This document shows, piece after piece, positions 8,601-18,383 of a DNA stretch of 64,000 nucleotides (position 1 is the stretch's first letter; every line of letters starts with the position of its first letter). Under the pieces are notes generated by a model that was not told the DNA's origin, did not search any database, and saw only the letters and a program-made list of their open reading frames with translations. The translations under genes and the position numbers were made by a program. The stretch comes from Halorussus vallis. GTDB lineage: Archaea; Halobacteriota; Halobacteria; Halobacteriales; Haladaptataceae. Where the stretch lies: positions 3,162,001 to 3,226,000 of the forward strand of contig NZ_CP100000.1 in the NCBI RefSeq assembly GCF_024138165.1, read 5' to 3'.

Positions 8601-9605
8601 ATGTCCGAACACGGAGACGAAGTGAGACGGCGTACGTTTTTGCAGCGAACGGGCGTAGTCGCGGCAGGTACGTCGCTCGCCAGCGCGCGCGTCGGTGCCG
8701 ACCCGGGTGACCGAGAACACATGGAGGAAAGCCAGGACCCCGTATCAGAACTATCCCCGAACGTCATCGCCCACCGCGGATTCGCCGGCGTCTACCCCGA
8801 GAACACGGTCGGCGCGGCCGAAGCGGCGTCGCGAGGCGGCCGCGCCGACGCGTCGGCGAATCGCGCGGCCGATATGGTCGAAATCGACGTGATGCCGACC
8901 GCCGACGGCGACGTCGTGGTCTTCCACGACACGCACTTGAGCGGCCGCGACGGCGGCGAGCGGGGCCTGACCGACGCGAGCGGCGTCGTCTGGGAGACGC
9001 CCACCGAGACGGTCACGAGCGCCGAGGTCCTCGAAACCGGCGAGACGGTTCCTCTGCTGACCGAGGTGCTCGACGCCATCCCGTCGCCCGTCGGCGTCAA
9101 CATCGAGTTCAAGAACCCCGGTTCCGCCGACGTGCGATTCGCGGAGAACCTCTCGGGACCGACCCTGGAGACGCAGAAGGAACGCTGGCGGCCGTTCACC
9201 GAGGACGTCCTCGAAATCGCCTCGCGGTACGACAACGAGATACTCGTCTCGTCGTTCTACGAGGCGGCTATCGCGACGGTCCGGGAGGTCGATTCGAGCG
9301 TCCCCGTGGCGTTCCTGTTCTGGGACTCCATCGAGGACGGCCTCGACATCACTCGCACGTACGACTGTGAGGCGCTCCACCCGCCGTACAACCTCGTCGA
9401 GGGGACGCCGTTCTTCGGCGACGAGTACTACTTCTCGGGCCCGTTCGCCGACGTGGACCTCGTCGACGTGGCCCACCGCGAGGGCCGCGAGGTGAACGTC
9501 TGGACGCTCGCGACGCACTTCCAGGCCCGGAAACTTGCCGCCGCCGGCGTCGACGGTCTCATCGCCGACTACCCCGGCCTCCTTTCGTTCGGCGCGCGAC
9601 GCTGA
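8601..9605 (+). CDS. Tat-exported glycerophosphodiester phosphodiesterase
   Basis: A 334-residue GDPD-family enzyme that hydrolyses glycerophosphodiesters to glycerol 3-phosphate and an alcohol. The N-terminus has a twin-arginine signal (RRRTFLQRTG) followed by a hydrophobic stretch, so it is exported folded. The catalytic HRG..PENT box, the EIDVMPTADGDVVVFHD segment with the metal-binding Glu/Asp and catalytic His, and the late EFK are all present. Single gene, 187 bp after the ATPase; the opposite-strand frame is a shadow. Probably works on lipid head groups or on released glycerophosphodiesters. Confidence 0.88.
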   Translation: MSEHGDEVRRRTFLQRTGVVAAGTSLASARVGADPGDREHMEESQDPVSELSPNVIAHRGFAGVYPENTVGAAEAASRGGRADASANRAADMVEIDVMPTADGDVVVFHDTHLSGRDGGERGLTDASGVVWETPTETVTSAEVLETGETVPLLTEVLDAIPSPVGVNIEFKNPGSADVRFAENLSGPTLETQKERWRPFTEDVLEIASRYDNEILVSSFYEAAIATVREVDSSVPVAFLFWDSIEDGLDITRTYDCEALHPPYNLVEGTPFFGDEYYFSGPFADVDLVDVAHREGREVNVWTLATHFQARKLAAAGVDGLIADYPGLLSFGARR

Positions 9606-9676
9606 CCCGGCGGCGGTCCCGAAGCCGAACGCGGCCGACCGGCGACGAGCGGTTCCGTCGCCCCTCGCCGTTCTGT

Positions 9677-11005
9677 CTACGAGTCCTCGATTATCCACTC
9701 ACCTTCGAGGATTCGATTCACCAACCGCGGGTCGATTTCCACGGTGAACTCGGGCGCGAGGTCGCCGTCCAGCCTCGCCGCGGTCGTGGCGTCGCCCGTC
9801 GTCGTGGTCGTCGTCGCGGAGGTCTTCATCGTCGTCGACGTCGTGGACGCAGTCGTCGTGGCGGTCGGAGTCGACGTCAACGTCTCCGTCGTCGAAGTTG
9901 CCGAGGTCGTCGCGGTCGTCGTGTCCGTTTCGGTCGCGGTCGTACTCGTGCTCGTTTCCGTGGTCGTCGTCGCGGTCGTGGTCGTTGTGGTCGTCCCACC
10001 GCCGCCTCCGCCGACCGCGCGCTCGACGATGGTGCCGCCGGTGCCGACCGCGACGTCGTAGTCGGGACCGCTGGCCCCGCCGTTGAACTTCGTGTCGGTC
10101 GGCGTCTGGTGGCGGGTCCACTGGCCCGCCGACTGGCGCTCGTAGACCTTACCGCCGGCGCCGACCGCGAACCCCTTCTCGCCGTCGCGGTCGATGCCCC
10201 GGATGGCCTGCCGGGCGTCGTCGATGACGTGGGGCGTCCAGCGGAAGCCGTCGTAGCGGTACACTATGCCGCCGCCGGCGGTGACGTTGACGTCGCTCGC
10301 CCCGACGCTGGCGACGTCGTAGAACGCGTTGCCGGCGAAGTCGATGCCGATTCGGGACCAGTTCTTGCCGCCGTCGGTGGTCTCGGTGACGAGTTGGCTG
10401 GTGCTGATGACGTGGCCCTTCTTCCGACTCCGGAAGTCGATGCCGGGGATGGTCGACCCGCCGCCGGGTTTGACGACCTCGCGGTACTTCACCGCGCCAG
10501 ACTCCTGGCGGACGCCGACGAGCAGTTCGCCCGACCCGTTGACGAAGTAGAGGCGTTCGTTCTTGCCGGCGGTGCCGACCACCGCGACGTCCTCCCACGT
10601 GCTCGTCTTGCCCTTCGGCGCGGAGTAGTTGGTCAGCGTGTTGGTGTCGACCCGGAACTCGCCGATGACCCCCGACCCGCCGACGAACCAGACGGCCCGG
10701 CCGTCGTCGGTGACGTCGGCGCCCTTCAGCGGTCGACTCCGGGCCTGCGGGCCGTACTCGACGACCTTCCGCCAGCCGTCGTTTCCGCGGGCGAGGACGT
10801 CGCCGCCCGCGCCGACCGCGTACGGCCCCTCGGCGGTGTTGACCGCGCTGAACAGCGTCTTCGTCGTCGGGGAGTCCTCGACGACGGTGAACTCGTTCTC
10901 GCCGGACTGGGCGTTCCCGGTGGCGCTGAGCGCGCCGGTCCCGGCGGCCGTCAGTAGCGATGCTCCTGCGACTTTCACGAAACTCCTGCGGGTTTGCCGT
11001 GACAT
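9677..11005 (-). CDS. Tat-exported beta-propeller-like protein with Thr-rich tail
   Basis: A 442-residue protein from the ATG at 11005. A twin-arginine signal (TRRSFVKVAG) comes first. Residues 35-330 hold repeated YAVGAGGDVL, VWFVGGSG and FAVGAGGKVY units, typical of a propeller like Ycf48 or sialidase-type folds. A low-complexity Thr/Ser/Ala tail (about 330-415) follows and probably carries O-glycans. The short end (LAPEFTVEIDPRLV) looks like a separate small motif. The frame extends upstream to 11341, but that part lacks coding character. Role unknown; extracellular or envelope-attached. Its Thr-rich DNA gives long false Val-rich frames on the plus strand. Confidence 0.78.
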   Translation of the reverse strand: MSRQTRRSFVKVAGASLLTAAGTGALSATGNAQSGENEFTVVEDSPTTKTLFSAVNTAEGPYAVGAGGDVLARGNDGWRKVVEYGPQARSRPLKGADVTDDGRAVWFVGGSGVIGEFRVDTNTLTNYSAPKGKTSTWEDVAVVGTAGKNERLYFVNGSGELLVGVRQESGAVKYREVVKPGGGSTIPGIDFRSRKKGHVISTSQLVTETTDGGKNWSRIGIDFAGNAFYDVASVGASDVNVTAGGGIVYRYDGFRWTPHVIDDARQAIRGIDRDGEKGFAVGAGGKVYERQSAGQWTRHQTPTDTKFNGGASGPDYDVAVGTGGTIVERAVGGGGGGTTTTTTTATTTTETSTSTTATETDTTTATTSATSTTETLTSTPTATTTASTTSTTMKTSATTTTTTGDATTAARLDGDLAPEFTVEIDPRLVNRILEGEWIIEDS

Positions 11006-11170
11006 GGCGGTGCACGTTATCCTTGGGCCGGAGTTTATTGTATTTATCTGACGTAATTGGATATGTGAAAAAGGTTGCTCGGTCGGGCGGGACGCGACGC
11101 TTGGCGTCCCGCCGTCGCGTGAGAGCGTCGACCTCTTTCCGCTTCGACACCGCCGTCCCGAGCCGCATGC

Positions 11171-11179
11171 ATTATTATG
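11171..11179 (+). promoter_or_regulatory. TATA-like box for the second histidine kinase
   Basis: ATTATTATG stands about 27 bp before the ATG at 11202, in an AT-rich patch within GC-rich DNA. The spacing fits an archaeal TATA box serving a leaderless transcript. Confidence 0.45.
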
Positions 11180-11201
11180 CAAGCACCCTTTTGTACGGGC
11201 G

Positions 11202-12341
11202 ATGCTTCGCCGGCTCCGGTTCCGCTCGCCGAGGAGTGCCGAGTTCGCCATCACGCTCCTGGGAATTGTTCTCTCGGGCGTTGCGATCGGACGATTCCCG
11301 TTCGCGGTCGTCGTCCGGGCACCGTTCGCGGAGGCGGTCATCCACGCCGTCCTCGTCGGCGCGCCCGGCCTCGTCCTCGTCTACGGCGGCCTGAGACTCT
11401 CCGAAAGTGGTATCGACCCCGAGGCGTACCCGCGGGTGGCCCACTGGTGTTTCGGTGGGGTGGGCGTGTTGCTCGTCGGCCTCGGCCTGCTCGGACTCAA
11501 CCCCGCGGGCCGAATCGCCAACCCCGTCGAGGCCGGAATCTTCGCCACGGCCATCGGGGGCGTCGGCGGGTTCACCATCGGCCTCCACGACGCCCAGGCC
11601 GTCACTCGGGCCGAAGAGGCCGAGGCCCACCAGCGCCGACTTCGGCGGCAGAAACAGGCGCTCGAACGCCAGAACGAGCAGTTGGAGAGCTTCGCGAGCA
11701 TGCTCGCCCACGAACTCCGCAATCCGCTTCAGATCGCCCAGATATACCTCCAGCAGATACCGACCGACGACGGGAGCGCCCTCGCCGAAGTCGAACACGC
11801 CCACGACCGCATCGAGGAGATGATCGACATCCTGCTGGTGACCGCGCGGCGGACGGACCCGGACATAAGTTGGGAGGCGGTCCCGCTGGCCGACGTCTGC
11901 ACGGAAACTTGGTCGGCCGTGGAGACGAACGGGGCTGAACTCGCCGTCGAAACCGACCGGACGATTCGCGCGGACCCTCTTCACCTCCGCCACCTCCTAG
12001 AGAACCTCTGTAAGAACGCTGTGGAGCATAGCTCCACGAGCCCTCGTCGGAACGACGAGAACGCCGTCGAACACGGCGACTGGTCGCCGACCGTCAGGGT
12101 CGGCGACCTGCCCGACGGCTTCTTCGTCGCCGACGACGGTCCCGGTATCCCCGAGGACGAGCGCGAAACCGTCTTCGACGCGGGCTACAGCACGCGCAAG
12201 GACGGCATCGGACTCGGCCTCACCTTCGTGGCTCGGCTCGCAGACACCTACGGCTGGGAGTGCGCGGCGACCGAGAGCGAGGCGGGCGGCGCGCGCTTCG
12301 AGTTCCGGAACGTCGAACTCGTCGAGTCCGAGGGCCGATAG
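11202..12341 (+). CDS. membrane sensor histidine kinase with palindromic insert in N box
   Basis: A 379-residue paralogue of the kinase at 3617-4735, with the same plan. Several membrane helices (15-130) are followed by a short coiled coil, the H box MLAHELRNPLQ (His170), the N box ENLCKNAVEHS, DDGPGIP and the GIGLGLTF lid. Unlike its sister it has a 15-residue insertion after NAVEH that ends by repeating NAVEH (N272 and N287), so the end of the N box is duplicated. No response regulator is adjacent. The stop is 42 bp from the convergent regulator gene at 12383. Confidence 0.88.
   Translation: MLRRLRFRSPRSAEFAITLLGIVLSGVAIGRFPFAVVVRAPFAEAVIHAVLVGAPGLVLVYGGLRLSESGIDPEAYPRVAHWCFGGVGVLLVGLGLLGLNPAGRIANPVEAGIFATAIGGVGGFTIGLHDAQAVTRAEEAEAHQRRLRRQKQALERQNEQLESFASMLAHELRNPLQIAQIYLQQIPTDDGSALAEVEHAHDRIEEMIDILLVTARRTDPDISWEAVPLADVCTETWSAVETNGAELAVETDRTIRADPLHLRHLLENLCKNAVEHSSTSPRRNDENAVEHGDWSPTVRVGDLPDGFFVADDGPGIPEDERETVFDAGYSTRKDGIGLGLTFVARLADTYGWECAATESEAGGARFEFRNVELVESEGR
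12015..12074 (+). repeat. in-frame insert of two small palindromes flanked by a duplicated NAVEH coding block
   Basis: AACGCTGTGGAGCAT (12015-12029) recurs as AACGCCGTCGAACAC (12060-12074), exactly 45 bp later. Between them lie two perfect hairpins: GTGGAGC-ATA-GCTCCAC (12021-12037) and CTCGTCG-GAA-CGACGAG (12043-12059). The reading frame is kept. Confidence 0.75.
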
Positions 12342-12382
12342 CGAGTTCCGGATTGACCATCTCGACGCGACCGCCGCGAGCG

Positions 12383-13291
12383 TCACCGAGATGCTCGGCC
12401 GGCGTCGCGTCCGTCGTCGCATCCATCGTCGGTGGTGACCGAGCGCACGTCGAGGTCGCCGTCGACGACGACGGTCGCCGTCCCGCCGTCGGACTCGATT
12501 CGCAGTTCGAATTCGAGCGGGTCGTCCGACGCGACGGTCACCGTCGGCTCGGGCAACTCCCACGAGAAGGCCGTCTCCACTGGAACGTCGAGGTCCACCA
12601 GCGCCGCCGCGACGCGGGCGTCCGAGAGCAGCGGCAGGAGGAAATCGACCGCGACCACCCAGGTACAGGTGTCGCAGGTTATCTCGACGTCGTGCTCGTC
12701 GTCCCGGTCGAGGAGGCCCCGCCGTATCGCGACGGTCGTCGTTCCGGCGCAGTCGGGACACTGGCCCTGCCGCGCCAGTCCGACCTGCGAGCGAGCGCGC
12801 TGGTACACCGCGCGGACGACCTCCGCGTCGGTGCGGTCGTCGAGTCCGTTCTTCGGGAACGGGTAGGTGAAGTCGCCGACCACCCGGTCGCACCCCGGAC
12901 AGCGGAGGGTGAGAAAGTCCCCCTCGTAGGTGGCGACCAGCGACTCTTCGCAGTCGGGGCAGGCCGCGTCGCTGTCGAGTTCCGATCGCGCCGCCGACTC
13001 CGTCGGGCGATTCGCGAGCACCGCCCGGTAGAGCGCGGTCGCGCTGGCCGTCGGAACGTAGCCGTCTTCGGTCTTCCGGAGGTACGCGCCGCGCAGCCTC
13101 CCCAGATGGTAGTTGAACTTCCCGCTGTCCTGCAGGCCGACCGCGCGCATCAGCTCCGAGTACCGCTGTGGCTCGGTGTGGGCGGCCCGCCAGCGGTCGA
13201 GCAACGCCAGCAGGATCTCGAGACGGAGGTCGTGGCCGAGGAGCGCGAACGCCTCCCGGGGTCGGGCCACACCCTCGTCGTCGCTCGGCAT
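12383..13291 (-). CDS. ArsR-like winged-helix regulator with zinc ribbons
   Basis: A 302-residue protein from the ATG at 13291. Residues 10-90 form an ArsR-like winged helix (REAFALLGHDLRLEILLALL, then FNYHLGRLRGAYL). Two Cys-pair ribbons follow: CPDC..RCPGC and CPDC..TCDTC. The C-terminal 100 residues look beta-rich. This matches haloarchaeal regulators combining a wHTH domain with zinc ribbons. DNA binding is inferred from the fold. It lies 68 bp downstream of the phosphoesterase gene on the same strand. The Arg-rich frame up to 13543 is not used. Confidence 0.75.
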   Translation of the reverse strand: MPSDDEGVARPREAFALLGHDLRLEILLALLDRWRAAHTEPQRYSELMRAVGLQDSGKFNYHLGRLRGAYLRKTEDGYVPTASATALYRAVLANRPTESAARSELDSDAACPDCEESLVATYEGDFLTLRCPGCDRVVGDFTYPFPKNGLDDRTDAEVVRAVYQRARSQVGLARQGQCPDCAGTTTVAIRRGLLDRDDEHDVEITCDTCTWVVAVDFLLPLLSDARVAAALVDLDVPVETAFSWELPEPTVTVASDDPLEFELRIESDGGTATVVVDGDLDVRSVTTDDGCDDGRDAGRASR

Positions 13292-13359
13292 ACCGTCCCC
13301 GTGGCCGGGCGATGCAATCAGGCTGTCGGTGGCCGAGGGATTCAGCGTTTCGCGGGGTG

Positions 13360-13914
13360 TCACGCCTCGTGCAGCGTCACCTCGACCGCGCCGTCGTCGA
13401 CGACGGCGGTCATCATGGTCGCGCTGTCGGCCGGCGCCGCTCCCGTTGCGGAGCCGGGGTTCAGCACACGGACTCCCTCGTGGACCTCGTCCTCGACCCG
13501 ATGCGTGTGGCCGCCGATTCCGACGACGCCATCGCCGTCCCACACACGAGTTCGCGCGCGGGCCGTGTCCGCAATCGCGTTCAACCAGTCTTCACGGCTC
13601 GTAACCGTTCCGTTATGACTGTAGACGGCCGCTTCGACGAGATTGAACGTGCCGTGCGTGACGACGAACGTGACGCCTCCGAGAGTCACGTCCGAAACGG
13701 TCGGCAGTTCGATCGCTACGTCGGTTGCATCGATGTTGCCGTGTACGGCCGTCAGCTCCGTCGCAAGCTCACGGACATCCGCGAGGACCTCCGTCGTCTC
13801 GAAGTCGCCAGCGTGAATCGTGTGATCCGCCGCCGCAATTCGCTCTCGGAAGGATTCCGGAATCGCTTCCTCCCGTTCTGGAATGTGCGTGTCGGAGACG
13901 ATGGCAATTTTCAT
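13360..13914 (-). CDS. YfcE/MJ0936-type metallophosphoesterase
   Basis: A 184-residue calcineurin-like phosphoesterase of the small YfcE group. All metal-binding motifs are visible: SDTH (7-10), HAGDFE (about 40), HGNID (about 59), a THG His and GGHTH (about 134). Such enzymes hydrolyse phosphodiesters in vitro; the natural substrate is not defined. Length is normal. It is transcribed towards the wHTH regulator gene, and its start lies about 200 bp from the divergent M23 peptidase. Confidence 0.88.
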   Translation of the reverse strand: MKIAIVSDTHIPEREEAIPESFRERIAAADHTIHAGDFETTEVLADVRELATELTAVHGNIDATDVAIELPTVSDVTLGGVTFVVTHGTFNLVEAAVYSHNGTVTSREDWLNAIADTARARTRVWDGDGVVGIGGHTHRVEDEVHEGVRVLNPGSATGAAPADSATMMTAVVDDGAVEVTLHEA

Positions 13915-14118
13915 ACGTCCGATAGATGTAACGCGTTAATAATATTTAGATTTCCTGATGATTTCCAGTCGCGCAGGATCGTTACGGGCATCGACGAGTT
14001 GCACTCGACCGTGCTGCGGTTTCCGAGCGCGTCGGGTCAGGCAATGCTATTTGTCAACACGACTTGTGAGCTGGGTTTCGCAAAATCGCTAATAAGTCGG
14101 CGTACGAACCCCGTATCC

Positions 14119-15177
14119 ATGACCCAGAACACGACCCGGAGCTCCGACTCGCCCGAGGGGGAGTCTTCGTCTCGGTCGCTCCGGTCGCTCTCGGGCTGGT
14201 TCGTGCGGTGGCTCGCGGGCGTCAACATGTTCGCGTTGATGGGGGTCTTCTTCGCGGTGGGGTTCCTCGCCGAGGCAGTTCCGCCGCTGGCTCCGTACGA
14301 TTGGGTGTTCTTCCTGCTCGGCGGAATCCTGCCGATACTGCTGGCGACGGTGTCGACCGAGGAGGACGGCTACGACCACGAGATGTCGAACCGCGACCGG
14401 GCGACGTTCGTCGCCTCGATGCTCCGCTGGGCGTTCACCCCGTGGGGCATCTACACCCAGTTCCTCCAGATCGCCGGGACGCTCGCGGCGTACCTCCGGT
14501 ACCTGGGCCGACTGCCGAACCGCGACCGCCACGTTCCGAAGACGGAACTGACCCTCCCGTTCGACGGCGAGTGGACGACGGTCAACGGCGGGGTTACCCA
14601 GCGCACCTCTCACTCGTGGGGCATCGTCTCCCAGCGGTACGCCTACGACTTCGTCGTCACCGACGCGGACGGCGACACCCACGCGGGCGACGGCGGCGAA
14701 CTGACCGACTACTACGCCTTCGGGAAGCCGATTCGCGCGCCCGCCGACGGCACCGTCGTGAAGACGAAGGACTCGCTTCGGGACTACCCCAAACCCGGTT
14801 CGGGATGGATAGAGTGGCGGACCTGGGACATCGCGGGCAACCACGTCGTCGTCCGCCACGCCGACGGCGAGTACAGCCTGCTCGCGCACCTCCAGGAAGG
14901 GAGCGTCACCGTCGAACCCGGCGACGAAGTCGCGCGCGGCGACGTCGTCGGCGCGTGCGGCAACTCCGGGGCCTCGACCGAACCCCACCTCCACTTCCAG
15001 ATTCAGGACAGCGCGAACTTCTGGTTCGCCGCGGGCCTCGTCCCCCGGTTCGTCGACACGACCGTCGCCCGCGACGACGACCGGCGCGCCGACCACGAGG
15101 AGTACGACGAGGCTCCCGAATCCGGAGACGGCCTGTACCTCTGGGCCGGCGACGTGGTCTCGCCCGTGGGTGGCTAA
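14119..15177 (+). CDS. membrane-anchored M23 (LytM) family metallopeptidase
   Basis: A 352-residue protein from the ATG at 14119. Two hydrophobic segments (about 32-75) anchor it, and a further amphipathic stretch follows. The C-terminal half is an M23 domain: VVRHADGEYSLLAHL, a PGDEVARGDVVG turn and the metal-binding PHLHFQI. Haloarchaea lack murein, so the substrate is probably another envelope polymer or a protein; M23 proteins can also be inactive scaffolds. The open frame extends back to 13168 as a shadow of the divergent gene, so the internal ATG is chosen. Confidence 0.82.
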   Translation: MTQNTTRSSDSPEGESSSRSLRSLSGWFVRWLAGVNMFALMGVFFAVGFLAEAVPPLAPYDWVFFLLGGILPILLATVSTEEDGYDHEMSNRDRATFVASMLRWAFTPWGIYTQFLQIAGTLAAYLRYLGRLPNRDRHVPKTELTLPFDGEWTTVNGGVTQRTSHSWGIVSQRYAYDFVVTDADGDTHAGDGGELTDYYAFGKPIRAPADGTVVKTKDSLRDYPKPGSGWIEWRTWDIAGNHVVVRHADGEYSLLAHLQEGSVTVEPGDEVARGDVVGACGNSGASTEPHLHFQIQDSANFWFAAGLVPRFVDTTVARDDDRRADHEEYDEAPESGDGLYLWAGDVVSPVGG

Positions 15178-15364
15178 GTCTGAAAGCCGAATCCGCGGGC
15201 CGCACTGACGTCGAGCGATTCTCTGCGTCCATCCGCAGGCGAGGCGTTGTGCTCGTCCCCGACGACTCCCATCTGATACCGACGGTGGCCGTCCATCGGA
15301 TGGGTGACGAGAACGGGCGTGGATAACATAAGTAGATTTAAAATATATAAAATAGTAAGAAAAC

Positions 15365-15371
15365 TATATAT
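15365..15371 (+). promoter_or_regulatory. TATA box for leaderless Tat-protein gene
   Basis: TATATAT lies about 26 bp upstream of the ATG at 15394 within a long AT-rich stretch (15327-15393). The spacing fits an archaeal TATA box with transcription starting at or next to the start codon. Confidence 0.5.
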
Positions 15372-15393
15372 CTGGTGCGTATAACGGAAAATT

Positions 15394-16227
15394 ATGGAAT
15401 CTAATGGTTCCAAACAAAGTCGAAGAGCCCTCCTGAAACGGACCGCGACCGGCGCTGCAGTCGTCGGCGGCATCGGAACCGGTACCGAACTGATCTCGGA
15501 GAACGCCCGCGCAAGCTCTCACTGCCCGTACGACGCCGTCGACTGTACGGGCGCGTCCAACGACCGCGTCTACGACGACGGTGCCGCAGTGCCGGACGTC
15601 CGAATCACGCAGTCGACCGCGCTCGCCTATTACGGACACGACTACTTCAGCGGTCAGGACGATTACGTCCACCAGTTCCAACTGTTCAACTTCGGAGAAG
15701 CCCGCGAACGCGATACGAGCGACTCGAACGGAGAGTGGGACCAGGCCTACGGCAAGGAGGTCAAGTCGTCCGGATTCGAGATTTCGTCGCCCCACGAGGT
15801 GACCTTCGGGAAGGACTCCCCGCGTGCGGGTCCCGGCGCTCCGCGAGAGGACTCGACCGCCGACGTCATTATCGAACACGGCGACGAACTCGCGTCGCTC
15901 ATCGTCGGGCACTACTTCCCGTGGGCGGGGATGGCCTACAGTGTCGGAACCATCGCGGCGTCCATCATCGACGGCGCGACTGGAAGCGACGGCGGCGACG
16001 AGACGACGCTCAAGCAGACGTGGGACAACGGGGCCGTCGACACTGACTTCACCCCTGCGTTCACCACGTACACGTCCTTCCGAGTGCACGTTCCCGCGTC
16101 GCCACCCTGTCAGACGAGCAACGTGAGCATCACCAGTCGGAGCGAGGCGGACTCGTACGGGAGCCAGTATGTGGAGACGGACCTCTACTACTCGTTCGAG
16201 AACCCGCAGGAGGGCTGTAACCTGTAG
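15394..16227 (+). CDS. Tat-exported hypothetical protein
   Basis: A 277-residue protein with a clear twin-arginine signal (SRRALLKRTATG followed by a hydrophobic stretch). The mature part begins near a Cys-containing SHCPYDAVDC segment and ends with another Cys pair (SPPCQT, GCNL), so disulfides are possible. The middle is rich in aromatic and charged residues, and a hydrophobic stretch near 175-195 could be a buried helix. I do not recognise the family. It stands alone, with an AT-rich promoter upstream and about 290 bp without genes downstream. Confidence 0.7.
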   Translation: MESNGSKQSRRALLKRTATGAAVVGGIGTGTELISENARASSHCPYDAVDCTGASNDRVYDDGAAVPDVRITQSTALAYYGHDYFSGQDDYVHQFQLFNFGEARERDTSDSNGEWDQAYGKEVKSSGFEISSPHEVTFGKDSPRAGPGAPREDSTADVIIEHGDELASLIVGHYFPWAGMAYSVGTIAASIIDGATGSDGGDETTLKQTWDNGAVDTDFTPAFTTYTSFRVHVPASPPCQTSNVSITSRSEADSYGSQYVETDLYYSFENPQEGCNL

Positions 16228-16516
16228 ACGGCGCCGCCCGGAGTCGGAGAGCGGTCGACCGGCGACGTCCTCGCCCTCTTCGTTTGGTTGCGACGTCGCT
16301 ACCGTCCCAGTCGACCCGGCCCGAACCGCTTCGGATTCCCTCGAACTTTATAGTAATTGGTAGTTCGGTGAGCGTCCGAAAACGGGGCCCGTGACCCTCT
16401 ACTAAATACGCTTTCCGACCCGGACGAAACGTCGGTTTTCGGCCGCTGACGACCGGCGACCGCTACGTTGAACCCCGCGGGCGTCGTAGTAAATTCCCGG
16501 GGGAGTAATCGACGAA

Positions 16517-17479
16517 ATGACGTACGCCATAGAGACCGCAGACCTGACGAAATCGTTCGGAGAGACGCGCGCCCTGGACGGTATCGACTTACAGATAGAC
16601 CGGGGGTCCGTCTTCGGACTCCTCGGGCCTAACGGCGCTGGCAAGACGACCATCATCCGAATTCTGGCGACACTGCTGGACCCCGACGGCGGTTCGGCGA
16701 CCGTCCTCGGCCACGACGTCGAGCGCGACCCGGCGGCGGTTCGCGAGAGCGTGAGCCTCACCGGCCAGTACGCCTCTATCGACGAGGACCTCACGGGCCG
16801 CGAGAACCTCGTCCTCGTGGCCCGCCTCCTCGGATTCCGGTGGCGGGAGGCCAGAGCGCGCGCGAACGACCTGCTTGGAGCATTCGGCCTCGCCGACGCC
16901 GCGACGCGCCAGGTCCGGACCTACTCCGGCGGCATGCGGCGGCGCCTCGACATCGCCGCGAGCCTCGTCGTCACGCCGGAGGTGCTGTTCCTCGACGAAC
17001 CGACGACCGGCCTCGACCCGCGGAGTCGAAACCAGGTCTGGAAAATCATCCGCGCCATCGCCGCCGAGGGGACCACCGTCGTCCTCACGACCCAGTACCT
17101 CGAAGAGGCCGACCACCTCGCCGACCGACTCGCCGTCATCGACGACGGGCGCATCATCGCCGAGGGGACGAGCCGCGAACTGAAGGCGAGCGTCGGCGCG
17201 AACACGCTCGACGTCCGCCTGCGAGACCCCGACCGGCGTCCGGAGGCCGAGTCGATTCTGGCGGACGTCCTCGGCACCGAAGTTCGGCGCGGGACCGACC
17301 GGGACGCGCTTTCGGCTAGCGTCACCGACGACGAGCGCTCGGCCGAGGCGTTGATGGCGCTCGCCAGGGCCGGCGTCCGGGTCGCCGAGTTCTCGCTCGG
17401 TCAGGCGAGCCTCGACGAGGTGTTCCTCGCGCTCACAGGTCGCCCCGCCGAGGAGCGGATCGAGGGGGCGGCCGCGTGA
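16517..17479 (+). CDS. ABC exporter ATP-binding protein (DrrA type)
   Basis: A 320-residue ATPase with Walker A GPNGAGKT, a Q loop, signature TYSGGMRRR, Walker [13 protein letters not shown] and the switch region [11 protein letters not shown]-terminal domain of about 90 residues follows, as in the DrrA/daunorubicin-resistance group. It overlaps the permease gene by 4 bp and must power it. Two-gene exporters of this type move drugs, lipids or glycans; the cargo here is unknown. Confidence 0.9.
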   Translation: MTYAIETADLTKSFGETRALDGIDLQIDRGSVFGLLGPNGAGKTTIIRILATLLDPDGGSATVLGHDVERDPAAVRESVSLTGQYASIDEDLTGRENLVLVARLLGFRWREARARANDLLGAFGLADAATRQVRTYSGGMRRRLDIAASLVVTPEVLFLDEPTTGLDPRSRNQVWKIIRAIAAEGTTVVLTTQYLEEADHLADRLAVIDDGRIIAEGTSRELKASVGANTLDVRLRDPDRRPEAESILADVLGTEVRRGTDRDALSASVTDDERSAEALMALARAGVRVAEFSLGQASLDEVFLALTGRPAEERIEGAAA

Positions 17480-18315
17480 GTGCCGAGACGCCGGAGGCGC
17501 CCCCGGTCGTCGAGGAGGAGATCGGAGACGTGCTCTCCCGGACCGAGCGCCCGCCGCGCGCCGGCGCGCTCTCGGCCTCGCTCACCCTCGGCTGGCGGGC
17601 GCTGTTGAAGATCAAGCACGTGCCGTTTCAGCTCTTCGACGTCACGGCGTTCCCGCTCATGAACACGCTGCTGTTCACCTTCCTGTTCGGCGGCGCCCTC
17701 GCGGGGTCGCCGCGCGAGTACATCCAGTTCCTCCTGCCGGGCATCCTCGTCCAGGCCGTCCTCTTCATCACCGTCTACACGGGCGTCGGGCTGAACACCG
17801 ACATCGACGAGGGGCTGTTCGACCGCTTCCAGTCGCTCCCCATCTGGCAGCCCGCACCGCTAGTCGGGGCGCTCCTCGGCGACCTGTTGCGCTACACTAT
17901 CGCGGCGTGCATGGTCCTCGGACTCGGGTTCGTCCTGGGCTTCCGACCCGGGGCCGGAGTCGTGGGGGTGCTCCTCGCGCTCGCGCTGGTGCTCGTCTTC
18001 GCGTTCGCCCTGTCGTGGATCTGGATAGCGGTCGGACTGACCGTCGAGACGCCCGAGTCCGTCATGACGACGAGCTTCCTGTTGCTCTTCCCGGTCACGT
18101 TCGTGAGCAACATCTTCGTCGACCCGGCGACCATGCCGGCGTGGCTCCGGACCGTGGTCGGCCTGAACCCCGTCACCCACCTCGTCGACGCTTGCCGCGG
18201 ACTGATGCACGGCGGCGATGCGCTCGGAGACGTGACGTGGGTGCTCGTCGCCGCCGCCGCGGTCCTCGCCGTGGCCGCACCGCTCTCGCTCCGGATGTAC
18301 CGCAAGGAGCGGTGA
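17476..18315 (+). CDS. ABC-2 type exporter permease (DrrB type)
   Basis: A 279-residue membrane protein starting at a GTG that overlaps the ATPase stop. It has about six hydrophobic segments and the ABC-2 hallmark region near its end (a [12 protein letters not shown] segment after TM5). An N-terminal cytoplasmic tail of about 45 residues precedes the first helix. With the upstream ATPase it forms one exporter. It converges on the DUF7847 gene 68 bp downstream. Confidence 0.88.
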   Translation: MSAETPEAPPVVEEEIGDVLSRTERPPRAGALSASLTLGWRALLKIKHVPFQLFDVTAFPLMNTLLFTFLFGGALAGSPREYIQFLLPGILVQAVLFITVYTGVGLNTDIDEGLFDRFQSLPIWQPAPLVGALLGDLLRYTIAACMVLGLGFVLGFRPGAGVVGVLLALALVLVFAFALSWIWIAVGLTVETPESVMTTSFLLLFPVTFVSNIFVDPATMPAWLRTVVGLNPVTHLVDACRGLMHGGDALGDVTWVLVAAAAVLAVAAPLSLRMYRKER

Positions 18316-18383
18316 GCCGAGCGGACGACGGACGGCGGCCCCTCGCCGTCGGCGGAATTGGCCACGATTCGCGACCCGGAAAC

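Noticed and set aside
9744-10061. Val-rich plus-strand frame and apparent DNA repeat
   Set aside because: It is the complement of the Thr-rich tail of the exported propeller protein, not a separate gene or CRISPR.
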